A stretch of DNA of 64,000 nucleotides from Fuerstiella sp041398845 (GCA_041398845.1 JAWKTZ010000006.1:1488001-1552000); one strand, 5' to 3'; positions 36,069-45,393 are shown, counted from the first letter of the stretch. Numbers and translations: made by a program. Notes: a model not told the origin generated them from the letters alone.

Positions 36069-38393
36069 TTAATCCACGAACGCAGATTCGTTCGCGGCCA
36101 GCAGCACGTGAGCATATTGTTTCCATGCAGAAAGCGGTTCTTCATCATGAGTGCCGGTCAGAAACTGCTGTCCGAGTTCCCGTTCCCGTTCCGTGGGAGC
36201 CCGCGAATACAGCAGCCAGTATGCTCGAGCGATCTGAGCATCCGTGTCATCCGGCGCTTCCTGCTGCAGGCGATTGACGAGGGCTGCCGACTGTGTCAGT
36301 AACAGCGGGCCATTCAAAGCATACAGCCCCTGCAGAGCGGTCGTGGTGGACGAACGCCGGGGACTGTGCTGTGTCGGGTCGGGGAAATCGTGAATCTGCA
36401 GCGTGGTCGACATGTCGCGACGATGCACCTTCCCATAAAGTGTGCGACGACGATTGTCGGGAGCGTCCACTTCCAGAGGCGGACCTCCCAGCGTGCGATC
36501 GAGTTCCCCGGTGGCCAGCAGCATTGCGTCTCGCCATTCTTCAAAATCAAGGCGACGACGATTCATGCGTGACAGCCAGCGGTTGTCCGGATCGGTCTCT
36601 ATCTTCCGAGCGTCGTGAGCACTGGACTGCTGCCATGTGGCGGACAGCAGAATTTCGCGATGCAGCGTTTTGATGGACCAGCCGTTGGCGATGAAGCGAG
36701 CCGCCAGATCATCCAGAAGTTCCGGATGAGTGGGACGGCTTCCCTGTTGTCCGAAGTTGCTGGGGGTGCTGACGATGCCCTGACCAAAATGAGCCAGCCA
36801 GATCCGATTGACGATGACTCGTGCGGCGAGCGACGCGGCGTCGGTTGTGATGGCCTGAGCCAGTTCCAGTCGCCCGCTGCCGTGTTCGAACGGTCGGGGC
36901 TGCGTCGACAGCACGGCAGGGAATTTTCGCGGAACTTCTGGACCCGGACGATTCGGATCCCCGCGCACAAACAGTGGCAGGTTCTGAGGTTCCGGGCGGT
37001 AGTCCAGTCGAGTGCCGTCCTGAGCTGTCCTGCCGGCTCGAACCACATGCATCGATTCTTCGGACACCGCGTTGACCATCGGCGTATCGTACAACGGAGT
37101 CGCCGCCTTGATGTCCCTGACCTGAGTTTCCAGAGCGGCAATTTTTTCGGCCTGAGCGTCCTTGTCCTTGCTCTTCTTCAGTTTTGCAATTTCGGCTTCC
37201 AGTCCGGCGACTTCGTCGCGAGCCTTCCGTACCGGCTCAAACTGGTCCAGTGGAATGACGGGGCGTTCGACCAGTCGAGTACTGGCGAAAATTCCGGCCA
37301 GAGCGTAGTAGTCTTCGGACCTGATCGGATCGAACTTGTGATCGTGGCAGCGAGCGCACGCGACGGTCAGTCCCAGAAACGTTTTTGAGACCGCGTCGAC
37401 TCGTTCTTCCCATTCATCAGCCACAATCACTTTGATGATTTCGCACGGAAGCTTCAGTTCCTTCCAGTATGTTGGGCTCAGCCCCAGGAATCCCAGAGCT
37501 GCCATGTCGTCAGGGCCGGTTTCGGGCATCAGGTCGGTGGCCAGTTGACGATGAACGAAATCGTTGTACGGCATATCATCATTGAACGCCTGCACGACCC
37601 AGTCGCGATACAGATGAGCCTGTCCGGCCATGTACAGCCAGCTTGCTGTCACGTCGGTATAACGAGCCTTATCCAGCCACATCCTGGCCCACTTTTCGCC
37701 GTAGTGAGGCGACTGCAACAGCCTGTCAACTTCATCTTCGAATGCCGCCGGCGATTCGTTCGTCACAAATTCCTGCACCTGTTCCGGTGTGGGGGGCAGG
37801 CCGATGACATCGAAATACAGACGACGAATCAAAGTGGCTTTGTCGGCCGGAGGTGACGGTGACAGACCTTCACGTTCCATCGCGGCCAGCACAAACGAAT
37901 CCAGTCGCTGTTGTGGCCAGCCGTTATGAATTGTCTCAGGCAGCGAATGTTCAGTCACGGGTTGAAATGACCAGAACTGCCGCCCGGCGGCGATGTCAAT
38001 CTCACGTTCGGTTTCAACCTGCGTATCGGTTGATGGAGGAAACGGCGCACCGCTCCTGACCCACGCCGTCAGTTCGGCGATGACGGCATCCGGCAGCTTT
38101 CCCGTTGGCGGCATCTGGATGTCGCCTTCATAGTGAATCGTTTCCAGCAGCAGACTGGCGTCAGGTTGTTTGGTGTTGATGACTTCGCCACTGTCGCCAC
38201 CTTTCTGCAGACCGGAAGCCGAATCCAGTTTCAGCCCCCCATGAACGGTCTTTGCCCGCGACGAATGGCACTCGTAGCAGTGCTGGCTCAGCAACGGCCG
38301 AATTTTACGTTCAAAGTGGTCGAACTCACCCGCCGATGCGACAGGAAGCAGACACAGCAGCGTGATGACTAACGGAAGGAATGTGGGATGCAT
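36069..38393 (-). CDS. Planctomycete cytochrome C/DUF1549/DUF1553 protein, first copy
   Basis: 774 residues with an N-terminal signal (PLVITLLCLLPVASAGEF). A planctomycete cytochrome-C-type domain follows, with one haem motif in QHCYECHSSRAKTVHGGLKLDS and the distal region IHYEGDIQMPPTGKLP. DUF1549 comes next (WSFQPVTEHSLPETIHNG, LIRRLYFDVIGLPPTPEQV). TVACARCHDHKFDPI carries a second CxxCH. A Lys/Glu-rich coiled segment separates it from DUF1553 (LAARVIVNRIWLAHFGQGIV, SRPTHPELLDDLAARFI, STTTALQGLYALNGPL). It lacks the LamG insert of the second copy and is therefore shorter. An extracytoplasmic redox or polymer-processing role is only inferred. Confidence 0.92.
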   Translation of the reverse strand: MHPTFLPLVITLLCLLPVASAGEFDHFERKIRPLLSQHCYECHSSRAKTVHGGLKLDSASGLQKGGDSGEVINTKQPDASLLLETIHYEGDIQMPPTGKLPDAVIAELTAWVRSGAPFPPSTDTQVETEREIDIAAGRQFWSFQPVTEHSLPETIHNGWPQQRLDSFVLAAMEREGLSPSPPADKATLIRRLYFDVIGLPPTPEQVQEFVTNESPAAFEDEVDRLLQSPHYGEKWARMWLDKARYTDVTASWLYMAGQAHLYRDWVVQAFNDDMPYNDFVHRQLATDLMPETGPDDMAALGFLGLSPTYWKELKLPCEIIKVIVADEWEERVDAVSKTFLGLTVACARCHDHKFDPIRSEDYYALAGIFASTRLVERPVIPLDQFEPVRKARDEVAGLEAEIAKLKKSKDKDAQAEKIAALETQVRDIKAATPLYDTPMVNAVSEESMHVVRAGRTAQDGTRLDYRPEPQNLPLFVRGDPNRPGPEVPRKFPAVLSTQPRPFEHGSGRLELAQAITTDAASLAARVIVNRIWLAHFGQGIVSTPSNFGQQGSRPTHPELLDDLAARFIANGWSIKTLHREILLSATWQQSSAHDARKIETDPDNRWLSRMNRRRLDFEEWRDAMLLATGELDRTLGGPPLEVDAPDNRRRTLYGKVHRRDMSTTLQIHDFPDPTQHSPRRSSTTTALQGLYALNGPLLLTQSAALVNRLQQEAPDDTDAQIARAYWLLYSRAPTERERELGQQFLTGTHDEEPLSAWKQYAHVLLAANESAFVD

Positions 38394-38538
38394 GGCTGAG
38401 GCTGCAGGTGAGAGGAGCGGAGCAGGGGGCTTTCATGTTACCAAAGCAGGCGGGCAAAAATCGAGGACGAAGGTGCGGAAAGATCGGACCACGCATGCTT
38501 CGCATCCCCACGGTTGAATCTCACCCGCGCAATGCGAT

Positions 38539-38567
38539 TCATTCGTGGTAACGTAGACCATCCGTGG
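38539..38567. repeat. 29-nt repeat, inverted copy of 34540-34568
   Basis: TCATTCGTGGTAACGTAGAC and following ATCCGTGG match the reverse complement of 34540-34568 at 27 of 29 positions. With that copy it brackets the DUF1501/cytochrome pair. Confidence 0.85.
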
Positions 38568-38589
38568 AAAAAACGTCCCCAGGCCCCGG

Positions 38590-39087
38590 TTATCCAGAGG
38601 TCATCTGCGAGCGGAGGCCCAGTTCTGTGGCGGCCTGAGCGGCAAAGGACAGCACCAGAACGCACGGGACCGCAATGATCAGGCAGGCAGGCAGGTCTGC
38701 AAGAATGGCCGCCGGATGCAGATTCGCCTGCAACGCCACATGCAGCGTGAGCCCTGCGAGCGTCACGAACAGCGGCTGCCACCACCAGGCATGTTCCTCT
38801 CGTCGTGATGATACCGGAGACCAGGCTCCGGTGCGTCTTCGTGTTATCAGATAAGTCGCCAGCAGCAGCACGGCGGCGACATCAATTGGCGCGAACGTGG
38901 ATTTCAGCAGCCAATGAACGATCAGAGTTGATCCGGCCAGCACACAGCCGCCGGTAGTTCGCAGCCAGAACAGGCAGGCCACCGCGCAGGCGAAGACCAC
39001 GCTTCCTGAAGGCAGCCGATCGGGTCGCGCATGTTCAAGAGTCAAAGCCAGCCACAGCAACAGCATCCATGCGATAACGGTTTTCAA
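38590..39087 (-). CDS. Small multi-pass membrane protein, possibly MreD-like
   Basis: 165 residues with about four to five TM helices (MKTVIAWMLLLWLALTLEH, VVFACAVACLFWL, VLLLATYLIT, PLFVTLAGLTLHVAL, CLIIAVPCVLVLSFAA). The size, hydrophobicity and proximity to PBP2 suit MreD, the rod-complex membrane subunit, but no diagnostic motif can be seen and mreC is not adjacent. It is on the same strand as PBP2, upstream of the inverted-repeat-flanked cassette. Confidence 0.5.
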   Translation of the reverse strand: MKTVIAWMLLLWLALTLEHARPDRLPSGSVVFACAVACLFWLRTTGGCVLAGSTLIVHWLLKSTFAPIDVAAVLLLATYLITRRRTGAWSPVSSRREEHAWWWQPLFVTLAGLTLHVALQANLHPAAILADLPACLIIAVPCVLVLSFAAQAATELGLRSQMTSG

Positions 39088-39125
39088 AATCAGGACCTTC
39101 GGAAATCTGAACCTTCTGAATGTCT

Positions 39126-39224
39126 ACAGCATGCGGTGAAAAATGGGGTCAGGTACCGTTGCCGGAACGGCCTGGAAGGTGCTTCGCACAACGGTACCTG
39201 ACCCCATTTTTCACGGCATGCTGT
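39126..39224. repeat. REP-like long palindrome, two 36-nt arms
   Basis: The left arm 39126-39161 and right arm 39189-39224 are inverted repeats matching at 35 of 36 bases, with a 27-base loop. The core AAAATGGGGTCAGGTACC is of the type associated with REP-associated transposase (RAYT) elements. There is no T-run after either arm, so it is not a simple terminator. It lies between the minus-strand membrane-protein gene and the plus-strand gene at 39464. Confidence 0.9.
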
Positions 39225-39463
39225 ATAAAACAGCGAAATGGCCTCGGCGGCAGGAAACAGTGTGGCACACGAACTTCTTTCTGCAAAGACCGGAGTCGGA
39301 AAGCATTCAGCAGTCAGGTCGTGGCCGGGAACAGTTTCCGTGGTTTTCTCAGTCTCAGGTCGGTCTTGACAGAATCGGACAAAACCGGCAGATTCTGCAT
39401 CGTCGCAGACGCGTCCTGCCGGTCTGCATTTTGGTTCTCGTTCGTGACCAGGGAAGGTACGAG

Positions 39464-40102
39464 ATGAGTCGCTGGAAAACTGTGCTGGCCAGTACGTTCA
39501 TCGCGGCGTACGTTGGTGCTCTGGCGTGGGGCATTGTTGCTCACGCGCTGAAAGTCGGCCTCTGTGGAAATACGCTCAGCTACTTCGTGGTCTGGGACAT
39601 GTTCTGTGGCTGGAGCGCATGGGACAGCAGAACTCACATTCTTGCGGAAGGCGTCAGCGGACAGTACTACGACGTCCGTGAGCCATGGGGTGAATTCCAT
39701 CCCTTCGGCCATACCGCTCGAATTCACTACGACCACACCAACCATCTGTTGCCGAAGCACATTTCCAATGTGCTGAAGCATTCCGAACACGAGGAAATCC
39801 AGCAGGTCTATGTTGTCGAGGAAGTCTGGCCCAAACAATATAACCTGCCGCCCAATCTTTACGACCATTATTTTGGTCGAGCCAACGATAAACAGTCGTA
39901 CTTTCATCTGCGAGCTGTCTGTATGGACGATGGTGAAGTTCTGAAGTCGTTTCCCAACTGGTACACGCAGCAGCAACTGAACAATCTTTACGACAACCCG
40001 CGCCTGCAGCGCCAGGCCGGTGAGGCGTCCAGTTTATACAGTACACTGTTTGTTCCGAACGCCGCTCGCACGAATCGCGGGCTGGGGCTGAATACCAACT
40101 GA
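39464..40102 (+). CDS. Membrane-anchored protein of unknown function, partner of HTTM gene
   Basis: 212 residues from the ATG at 39464, with GGGAAGG 6 bases upstream; longer reading would extend back into the palindrome. One N-terminal TM helix (LASTFIAAYVGALAWGIVAHAL) is followed by a hydrophilic domain with WDMFCGWSAWDSRTHILAEG, GEFHPFGHTARIHYDHTNHL and FHLRAVCMDDGEVLKSF. It ends 47 bases before the HTTM gene on the same strand, so the two are likely cotranscribed. I do not recognise the family; adjacency suggests an accessory subunit. Confidence 0.7.
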   Translation: MSRWKTVLASTFIAAYVGALAWGIVAHALKVGLCGNTLSYFVVWDMFCGWSAWDSRTHILAEGVSGQYYDVREPWGEFHPFGHTARIHYDHTNHLLPKHISNVLKHSEHEEIQQVYVVEEVWPKQYNLPPNLYDHYFGRANDKQSYFHLRAVCMDDGEVLKSFPNWYTQQQLNNLYDNPRLQRQAGEASSLYSTLFVPNAARTNRGLGLNTN

Positions 40103-40149
40103 CACCTGCTGCGCTGATGACTTCCATCAAGGCCACCGGAGATTCACGG

Positions 40150-41667
40150 ATGAATCCTGCACACCTCAGAAAGCCACAACCTTCGCTCCTGAATTCCTTC
40201 TTCTTTTCAGAAGAAGTGCCGTTCGGAGCGGCCGTTGTCCGGATGCTCATGCCACTGGCTGCCGGCATTCCGCTGGTCATGCGGTTTCCTCGAATTCGTG
40301 AGTTGTACACGACTGACGGCACGCCCACTCAGTTGTTCGAACTCTTCGGCCAGGGCCTGGTCCTGCCCGTATTGTCACCATGGCTGGCAGTGCCGTTGTA
40401 CGGAATGCTGTTGCTGGCGATGTTCTGCGCCATCATCGGCTTTCGGACTCGGTCGTCACTGATTGTTGCGACGGTGCTGTATCCGTATTTCAGTCTGCTG
40501 GACGGCATCAGCACAATGACCAAATATTCGGTCATCTCAACACACATCCTGCTGTTACTGGCGCTTTCCAACTGCGGAGCCGTGTGGTCAGTGGACGCCT
40601 GGCTGAAACGTCGTTCGGGTCCAGCCGTTGTTCCGCCAGTTCCGCCTCGGTTTGCTGTCTGGCCGGTGCGTCTGATGCAGTTGCTGTTTGCCTTCATTTA
40701 TTTCGGAGCGGCCATTACCAAGATTCAGACGGAAGCATTCTTCAGCGGCGAGCAGATGCGGTACTGGATGCTGAGCAACTGGAACTACGAAAATCCGGTG
40801 GGTGAAGTGATGGCGATGTGGTCGCCGTTGCTGCTGATCAGCGCCTACCTGGCTGTTGTGTGGGAGATTCTGTTCGGATTTCTTGTCTGGCAGCCCAGAA
40901 CGCGTCTGCTGATGCTGGCTGTCGGAGTGTTGTTTCACTTCATGACCTGGCTGACGCTGGGACTGTATGTCTTCCCGGCAATCTGTGTCAGTTGCTACTT
41001 TGCGTTCATGATGGAAGCTGACGTTCTGTACCTGCGGCATCTGGCTCGACGACTGCGTCTGGCACCTTTGCTGTCGCTGCCCGTGCGAACCTCGGCTCGA
41101 CTGTTGAACCTGATGCCTCAGTTCGTTCCCGCGTCGGTTGCCTGGATCTGCCTGCTGGCCGCAGCCGCCATGGGAGCGTCCGAGCTGGAAATTCGGCTCG
41201 ATCTGTACGGGCGAAACGCCGCTCCGGAAACCCGGAGACTGCAGCCGGTCGACGCAGCCGTGGCCAGGACAATGCTGCAGAACGATCAACGCGTTCGACA
41301 GCGCGATAAGTTCTTCAGCTTTGACATCGGAACATCCACGGTTGGTGGGCAACTGGCCAATCGAAAGAACTCGTTCACCTACGGTCAGACCATGATCGCT
41401 CAGATCAACCTCAACCCGCCGCACGAAGATATGTGGGTGGAATGTGTGCTGGAAGATGACGCCGGTCGCATCATCGAACAGTTCGGTCAGTTCATGACGC
41501 GTGACATGCTGCGTGCCAACTTCACCTATGAGTTCGGCAATCGGCTGGTCCCCGGACACTACAACATGGTGCTCAAGAACGCGAAGCAGGAAATCTATCG
41601 GCGAGGCTTTGAACTGACCGGCAAGGTTCCAGCGGATGCTCATGCATCGACAGTCATGACAAACTGA
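40150..41667 (+). CDS. HTTM-domain (vitamin K-dependent carboxylase-like) membrane protein
   Basis: 505 residues from the ATG at 40150, with GGAG 8 bases upstream. It has multiple TM helices with the HTTM pattern: VRMLMPLAAGIPLVMRFPRI, LYGMLLLAMFCAIIGF, YSVISTHILLLLALSNCGAVWSVD, LMQLLFAFIYFGAAITKIQ, YLAVVWEILFGFLVW and LGLYVFPAICVSCYFAFM. The soluble C-terminal part (NDQRVRQRDKFFSFDIGT, FTYEFGNRLVPGHYNMVL) is beta-rich. HTTM proteins are related to gamma-glutamyl carboxylase; the bacterial substrate is unknown. The gene is convergent with the NHL protein 9 bases away. Confidence 0.85.
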   Translation: MNPAHLRKPQPSLLNSFFFSEEVPFGAAVVRMLMPLAAGIPLVMRFPRIRELYTTDGTPTQLFELFGQGLVLPVLSPWLAVPLYGMLLLAMFCAIIGFRTRSSLIVATVLYPYFSLLDGISTMTKYSVISTHILLLLALSNCGAVWSVDAWLKRRSGPAVVPPVPPRFAVWPVRLMQLLFAFIYFGAAITKIQTEAFFSGEQMRYWMLSNWNYENPVGEVMAMWSPLLLISAYLAVVWEILFGFLVWQPRTRLLMLAVGVLFHFMTWLTLGLYVFPAICVSCYFAFMMEADVLYLRHLARRLRLAPLLSLPVRTSARLLNLMPQFVPASVAWICLLAAAAMGASELEIRLDLYGRNAAPETRRLQPVDAAVARTMLQNDQRVRQRDKFFSFDIGTSTVGGQLANRKNSFTYGQTMIAQINLNPPHEDMWVECVLEDDAGRIIEQFGQFMTRDMLRANFTYEFGNRLVPGHYNMVLKNAKQEIYRRGFELTGKVPADAHASTVMTN

Positions 41668-41676
41668 CCGGCCAGC

Positions 41677-42759
41677 TTATGGCGTCAGCAGTCGCACGCG
41701 GTGATTGTTGCTGTCGCCGATGTAGACTCGGTTTTTCGAGTCAACGAAAATCCCGTGAGGTCGGTCCAGACGACAAGTTTTCGGATCGCCATCCGGTCCG
41801 TCGCCCTGTTTGCCATCGCCGACCACGGTTTCCACAACACTGGTTTCAGCTCGAACAACTCGAATCGTATGGCTTTCGGTATCGGCAAAGTACACGTCAC
41901 CGTTTTTTGCCAGAGCCACCCCCTTCGGACCGGACAACGTGGCCAGAGTCGCGGGGCCGCCATCACCGGTGTAGCCGCTTTTTCCCGTGCCGGCCACGTG
42001 TCGCAGAGTTCCAGCTTCGAGGTCAAGGCGATAGATGGCATTGCCTTCCCGCAGCGCCAGAACCAGACTGTGATTGCCGTCAAAGTCCAGTGCGCGCGGG
42101 CCGTTCAGTGGAGTGTCCACAATCGGGGCGACTGCCGGCGTGGGATCTTTCTTTCCGTTGCCGGCGAATGTGGAGATTTCGCCGGTTGACAGGACAACTC
42201 TGCGGACACGATGGTTTCCGATGTCGCAGATGTACAGATTGCCGCTGTTGTCCAGAGCAATGGAATGCGGACGCGACAGTTTCGCTTCCGTCGCCGGTCC
42301 GCCGTCACCGGCAAATCCCTGTTCACCGCACCCGGCAATCAGAGTGACCACACCGGTCTTCGCGTCCACTCGACGGACAATGTGGTTCTGCATCTCAACG
42401 AAAAACAGATGTCCGTCTTTGTCAAACCGCAGTTCGTAAGGTTCATTGATCTGTGCATTCGTCGCCGGGCCGCCGTTTCCGGTGTATCCCTTTGTTCCGG
42501 TGCCGACAACCGTGGTGATGTGCTGCGTGACCGGATCGACCCGACGAATGGCGTGCGAACCCACTTCACACACATACAAGGCTCCATCCGGCCCAATGAC
42601 AAGCCCGAAAGGCTGCGACAACTTAGCTGCCACGGCCGCTTCGCCGTCGCCGGAATACCCTTCGTCGCCGGTGCCGACAATGGTCGCGACGTCGCCGGCC
42701 ACAGCCGCAGATGTCATACAAACCAGGTACAGAAAAACAGCGGACAATCTTTGGGGCAT
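41677..42759 (-). CDS. Secreted NHL-repeat beta-propeller protein
   Basis: 360 residues from the ATG at 42759, chosen because a signal peptide (LSAVFLYLVCMTSAAVA) follows and AGGA lies just upstream. At least five NHL repeats are visible, each with a GxGxxGxxGDGGPA-type start and a DNxGNLYICD/NHRVRRV-type end: TGDEGYSGDGEA, GTKGYTGNGGPA, GEQGFAGDGGPA, GKSGYTGDGGPA. The propeller probably mediates binding outside the cytoplasm. No catalytic motif is seen. Confidence 0.9.
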   Translation of the reverse strand: MPQRLSAVFLYLVCMTSAAVAGDVATIVGTGDEGYSGDGEAAVAAKLSQPFGLVIGPDGALYVCEVGSHAIRRVDPVTQHITTVVGTGTKGYTGNGGPATNAQINEPYELRFDKDGHLFFVEMQNHIVRRVDAKTGVVTLIAGCGEQGFAGDGGPATEAKLSRPHSIALDNSGNLYICDIGNHRVRRVVLSTGEISTFAGNGKKDPTPAVAPIVDTPLNGPRALDFDGNHSLVLALREGNAIYRLDLEAGTLRHVAGTGKSGYTGDGGPATLATLSGPKGVALAKNGDVYFADTESHTIRVVRAETSVVETVVGDGKQGDGPDGDPKTCRLDRPHGIFVDSKNRVYIGDSNNHRVRLLTP

Positions 42760-42924
42760 TTTCCTGTCTCCAATGTTTTGACAAAAAGGTTTCGATTCTG
42801 TCGACTTACCAGGTTTGCCATGGGGAAAAACCGGGGTTGACTCACGGTGCCTGCCGATGACGATAATACAGTAGCACGGCCGCTGCGTTTTCACCACAAA
42901 CCCGAGCTGACGGAATTCAGCCTC

Positions 42925-43848
42925 ATGGCAGGGACTGCTTCCAGACTGACGATTACGGTGATTGCTGCCGCTCTGATCTGTGGATGCGCGCACTGGAAGC
43001 GTTCGCCCTCCGTCCCGCGACTCACCGCCCTGCCTGTCGCAGAAGCGCCTGCCGTTCCGCTGCCTGCTGTTCCGCAGCCGACCGTTTCCGCTGTGTCCGC
43101 TCAGTACGTTCCCGCAATGATTTTTGTGGATGGACGGCCGGATTACGAAAAGCACTACTACCCCGGTGAAACCGATCCTCACCGCTGGCGCGATGCGGTG
43201 GCCATGCTGCCCATGGAAAGCTTTCAGCCGGGGCTGAAGGAACTGCTGAAGACAGAACTGTTGAGCCGTCTGGAAGCTCCGTCAGACAATCGGACGGTGC
43301 GCTGCACAGTCACTTCGTTTCAGGTCGCCCTGGATGAACGCCTGCGTGGCGAAGAAGATTTGCTGTACGAATACAGACAGTGGGACGATGAACGCGAACG
43401 CACGGAAGAGAAACGTCGTCAGCGGAAGCTGCAACAGGAACAGCAGGAACGTGAAGCCAAAGCCATGTATCGTCGCCTCGGCTTTCCGGACGCCAGCGGA
43501 CGGCGAGACGATGGCGACGAGGTCGGTGATCAGATTATGAAAGGACTGCTCAACGCCGCCGTCGTCAAACCCATCAAAAAGCAGAGGCTGCGTCAGGAAA
43601 CAGCAGAGCGGCTCGCCGCTGCCCCTCAGACGCTCCCCGCCGAGATTACGGACGGAAAGTTTTCGGGCTGGAACTGTGCAATCGACGTGTTGCTCGAAGT
43701 CACCTCCGTCGATGGCACAGTGAAAACTCAAACACTGACTTCCCGTGTTCATCAGTCAAAGAATGTGAAGCAGCCTGTTCAGCAGCAGATGCAGTCGATC
43801 GTGCAGCAGGCCGTGCAGGGGCTGGCTCAGAAGAATGAAGCGCGCTGA
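42925..43848 (+). CDS. Putative lipoprotein of unknown function
   Basis: 307 residues from the ATG at 42925; an upstream GTG at 42847 gives no signal peptide at its N-terminus. A lipobox ALICGC follows a short hydrophobic stretch, so it is probably a lipoprotein. A Pro/Ala-rich linker leads to YVPAMIFVDGRPDYEKHYYPGE, an Arg/Gln/Glu-rich helix (ERTEEKRRQRKLQQEQQ) and a C-terminal GWNCAIDVLLEVTSVDG. I do not recognise the family. It is divergent from the NHL gene and convergent with the serine hydrolase. Confidence 0.75.
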   Translation: MAGTASRLTITVIAAALICGCAHWKRSPSVPRLTALPVAEAPAVPLPAVPQPTVSAVSAQYVPAMIFVDGRPDYEKHYYPGETDPHRWRDAVAMLPMESFQPGLKELLKTELLSRLEAPSDNRTVRCTVTSFQVALDERLRGEEDLLYEYRQWDDERERTEEKRRQRKLQQEQQEREAKAMYRRLGFPDASGRRDDGDEVGDQIMKGLLNAAVVKPIKKQRLRQETAERLAAAPQTLPAEITDGKFSGWNCAIDVLLEVTSVDGTVKTQTLTSRVHQSKNVKQPVQQQMQSIVQQAVQGLAQKNEAR

Positions 43849-43899
43849 GCACATCGCCTGCCGGGGGCAATCTGCAGATGCCGGTTGTGACCGGCGGTC

Positions 43900-45270
43900 T
43901 TATTCTTTGATCCGCACAAACGGCAGTTGGGCACCGTTTTGATGCAGAGTGACCTTGGGGCAGTTGCCGGTTTCCGGCAGTTCGAAGTGCAGGGTGGCGT
44001 CTACGGCTTTGTACTTCCATTCGGTCCTGCTGGTCGGAAATATGGGCAGGAACTGCTGGCCGGTTAACTGGACCTGCAGCCGGACATCAGTGGCCTGCAC
44101 CGTCATGACGAAGCCGGGAGTCAACTGGTATCTGCCTGCGAGTCGTTGTACGGTTTTCGCATCGACATCAAATGGTTTTTCAAACGTCCGGGGTTTGACA
44201 TCCATTCCCACAACGGTTTGAAAAATCTGTTCGCCGAGTGCGTCGGTTTCTGATCCGGCCGTGTTGCACAGCAGAATGGTGGCGCTGTTCAGTTCCCGGC
44301 TGATCAGCAACATGCTCTGATAGCCGCCGGTCACACCGTTATGCCAGCGCGTGCTGCCGTCGCCGGCAATCATCCAGCCCAGCCCCATCGCTCGTTCAGC
44401 ACCCTGCGCTGGCCGGTGTTGTTTCCATGCCAGTTCCATGGCTTTGCCGAGTGATGTTTTCGGAGGATTCAGCCACGCCTTCGCAAACAGCAGCATGTCG
44501 TCGACGGTGCTGCAGATGCCTCCGCATCCTGCCAGAGCTCCGAAATCCCAGCGGCCGTCCGGCAGTAAAGCGGCATTGTGCGGCGGTGCGACTCGGGTAT
44601 TCTGTTTGTCGGAAAGCCGTGTGCCGGTATCCGACATCTTTAATGGTTCCGTTACCTTTTGTCGCAGCAGTTCTTCGTAGCTGATTCCCGCCTGTCGAGC
44701 TAACAGGTCTCCCAGCAGTCCGACTCCCAGGTTTGAGTACTCATAGGCTACATCCGGTTTTCGTTCCGGCTTTGCGGTCAGCAGATATTCGTTCAACTGG
44801 TCTTGGTCGTAGTCGGCGAAGGGATTTGTCGGGTCAGCCGGTTTGAGATTTGTGGGAGTCATCGGCAGCCCCGAAACGTGATGAGACAGTTGGCGAAAGG
44901 TGATGCGTCCCACGTCCGGGTTTTCGGTCGCCAGTTCGGTCATGATAGTGCTGATGGGATCATCCAGTTTCAGACGGCCGGATTCGACGGCTTCCGCCAC
45001 CAGCAATGACGTGAACACTTTGGAGATCGAACCGATTTCATAGATCGTCTTATCACCCGGCGGCGAACTCTTTGCTCCGTCCAACAGTCCGTAATGGGAA
45101 TTCCATTGAGTGTCTCCAGAAATCACACCGACCGACACCGCGTTGACTCTGGGATGCTTCAGATACGGTTCCACAAGAGCTGCAATCCTGGTGGCGTGAA
45201 CGGACGGCTGCTGAGCCTTGGCGGGAAGAGCAACCACTGAAGTCAGGACGGCAATCAGAACCATTCGCAT
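43900..45270 (-). CDS. Serine hydrolase, class C beta-lactamase/PBP-like
   Basis: 456 residues from the ATG at 45270, which has GGGAG 7 bases upstream and an immediate signal peptide (MRMVLIAVLTSVVALPAKA). The active-site SxxK is GSISK (Ser81, Lys84). YEYSNLGVGLLG is the YxN motif. A C-terminal motif is around TRWHNGVTGGYQS. A beta-sandwich C-terminal domain resembling DUF3471 follows. It would act on peptide or ester substrates in the periplasm; sequence alone does not show antibiotic resistance. It lies 123 bases downstream of the methyltransferase. Confidence 0.88.
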   Translation of the reverse strand: MRMVLIAVLTSVVALPAKAQQPSVHATRIAALVEPYLKHPRVNAVSVGVISGDTQWNSHYGLLDGAKSSPPGDKTIYEIGSISKVFTSLLVAEAVESGRLKLDDPISTIMTELATENPDVGRITFRQLSHHVSGLPMTPTNLKPADPTNPFADYDQDQLNEYLLTAKPERKPDVAYEYSNLGVGLLGDLLARQAGISYEELLRQKVTEPLKMSDTGTRLSDKQNTRVAPPHNAALLPDGRWDFGALAGCGGICSTVDDMLLFAKAWLNPPKTSLGKAMELAWKQHRPAQGAERAMGLGWMIAGDGSTRWHNGVTGGYQSMLLISRELNSATILLCNTAGSETDALGEQIFQTVVGMDVKPRTFEKPFDVDAKTVQRLAGRYQLTPGFVMTVQATDVRLQVQLTGQQFLPIFPTSRTEWKYKAVDATLHFELPETGNCPKVTLHQNGAQLPFVRIKE

Positions 45271-45393
45271 CGGCGATCTCCCATGAAGGACAGAAATATC
45301 GTGAATCACCCGGCTGGCTTCATTCTTCTGCCGATATTCGGCGAAGTCCAGCGTCGTTCAAAAATGGTGTCCGGGATATGCCGGGACATGTGT

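Noticed and set aside
39126..39224. The long palindrome as a rho-independent terminator
   Set aside because: The arms are far longer than needed, the loop is 27 bases and there is no T-run; a REP-type element fits better.
39366..39396. TTGACA and GATTCT as a promoter for the gene at 39464
   Set aside because: Spacing is 19 bases and the -10 match is weak.
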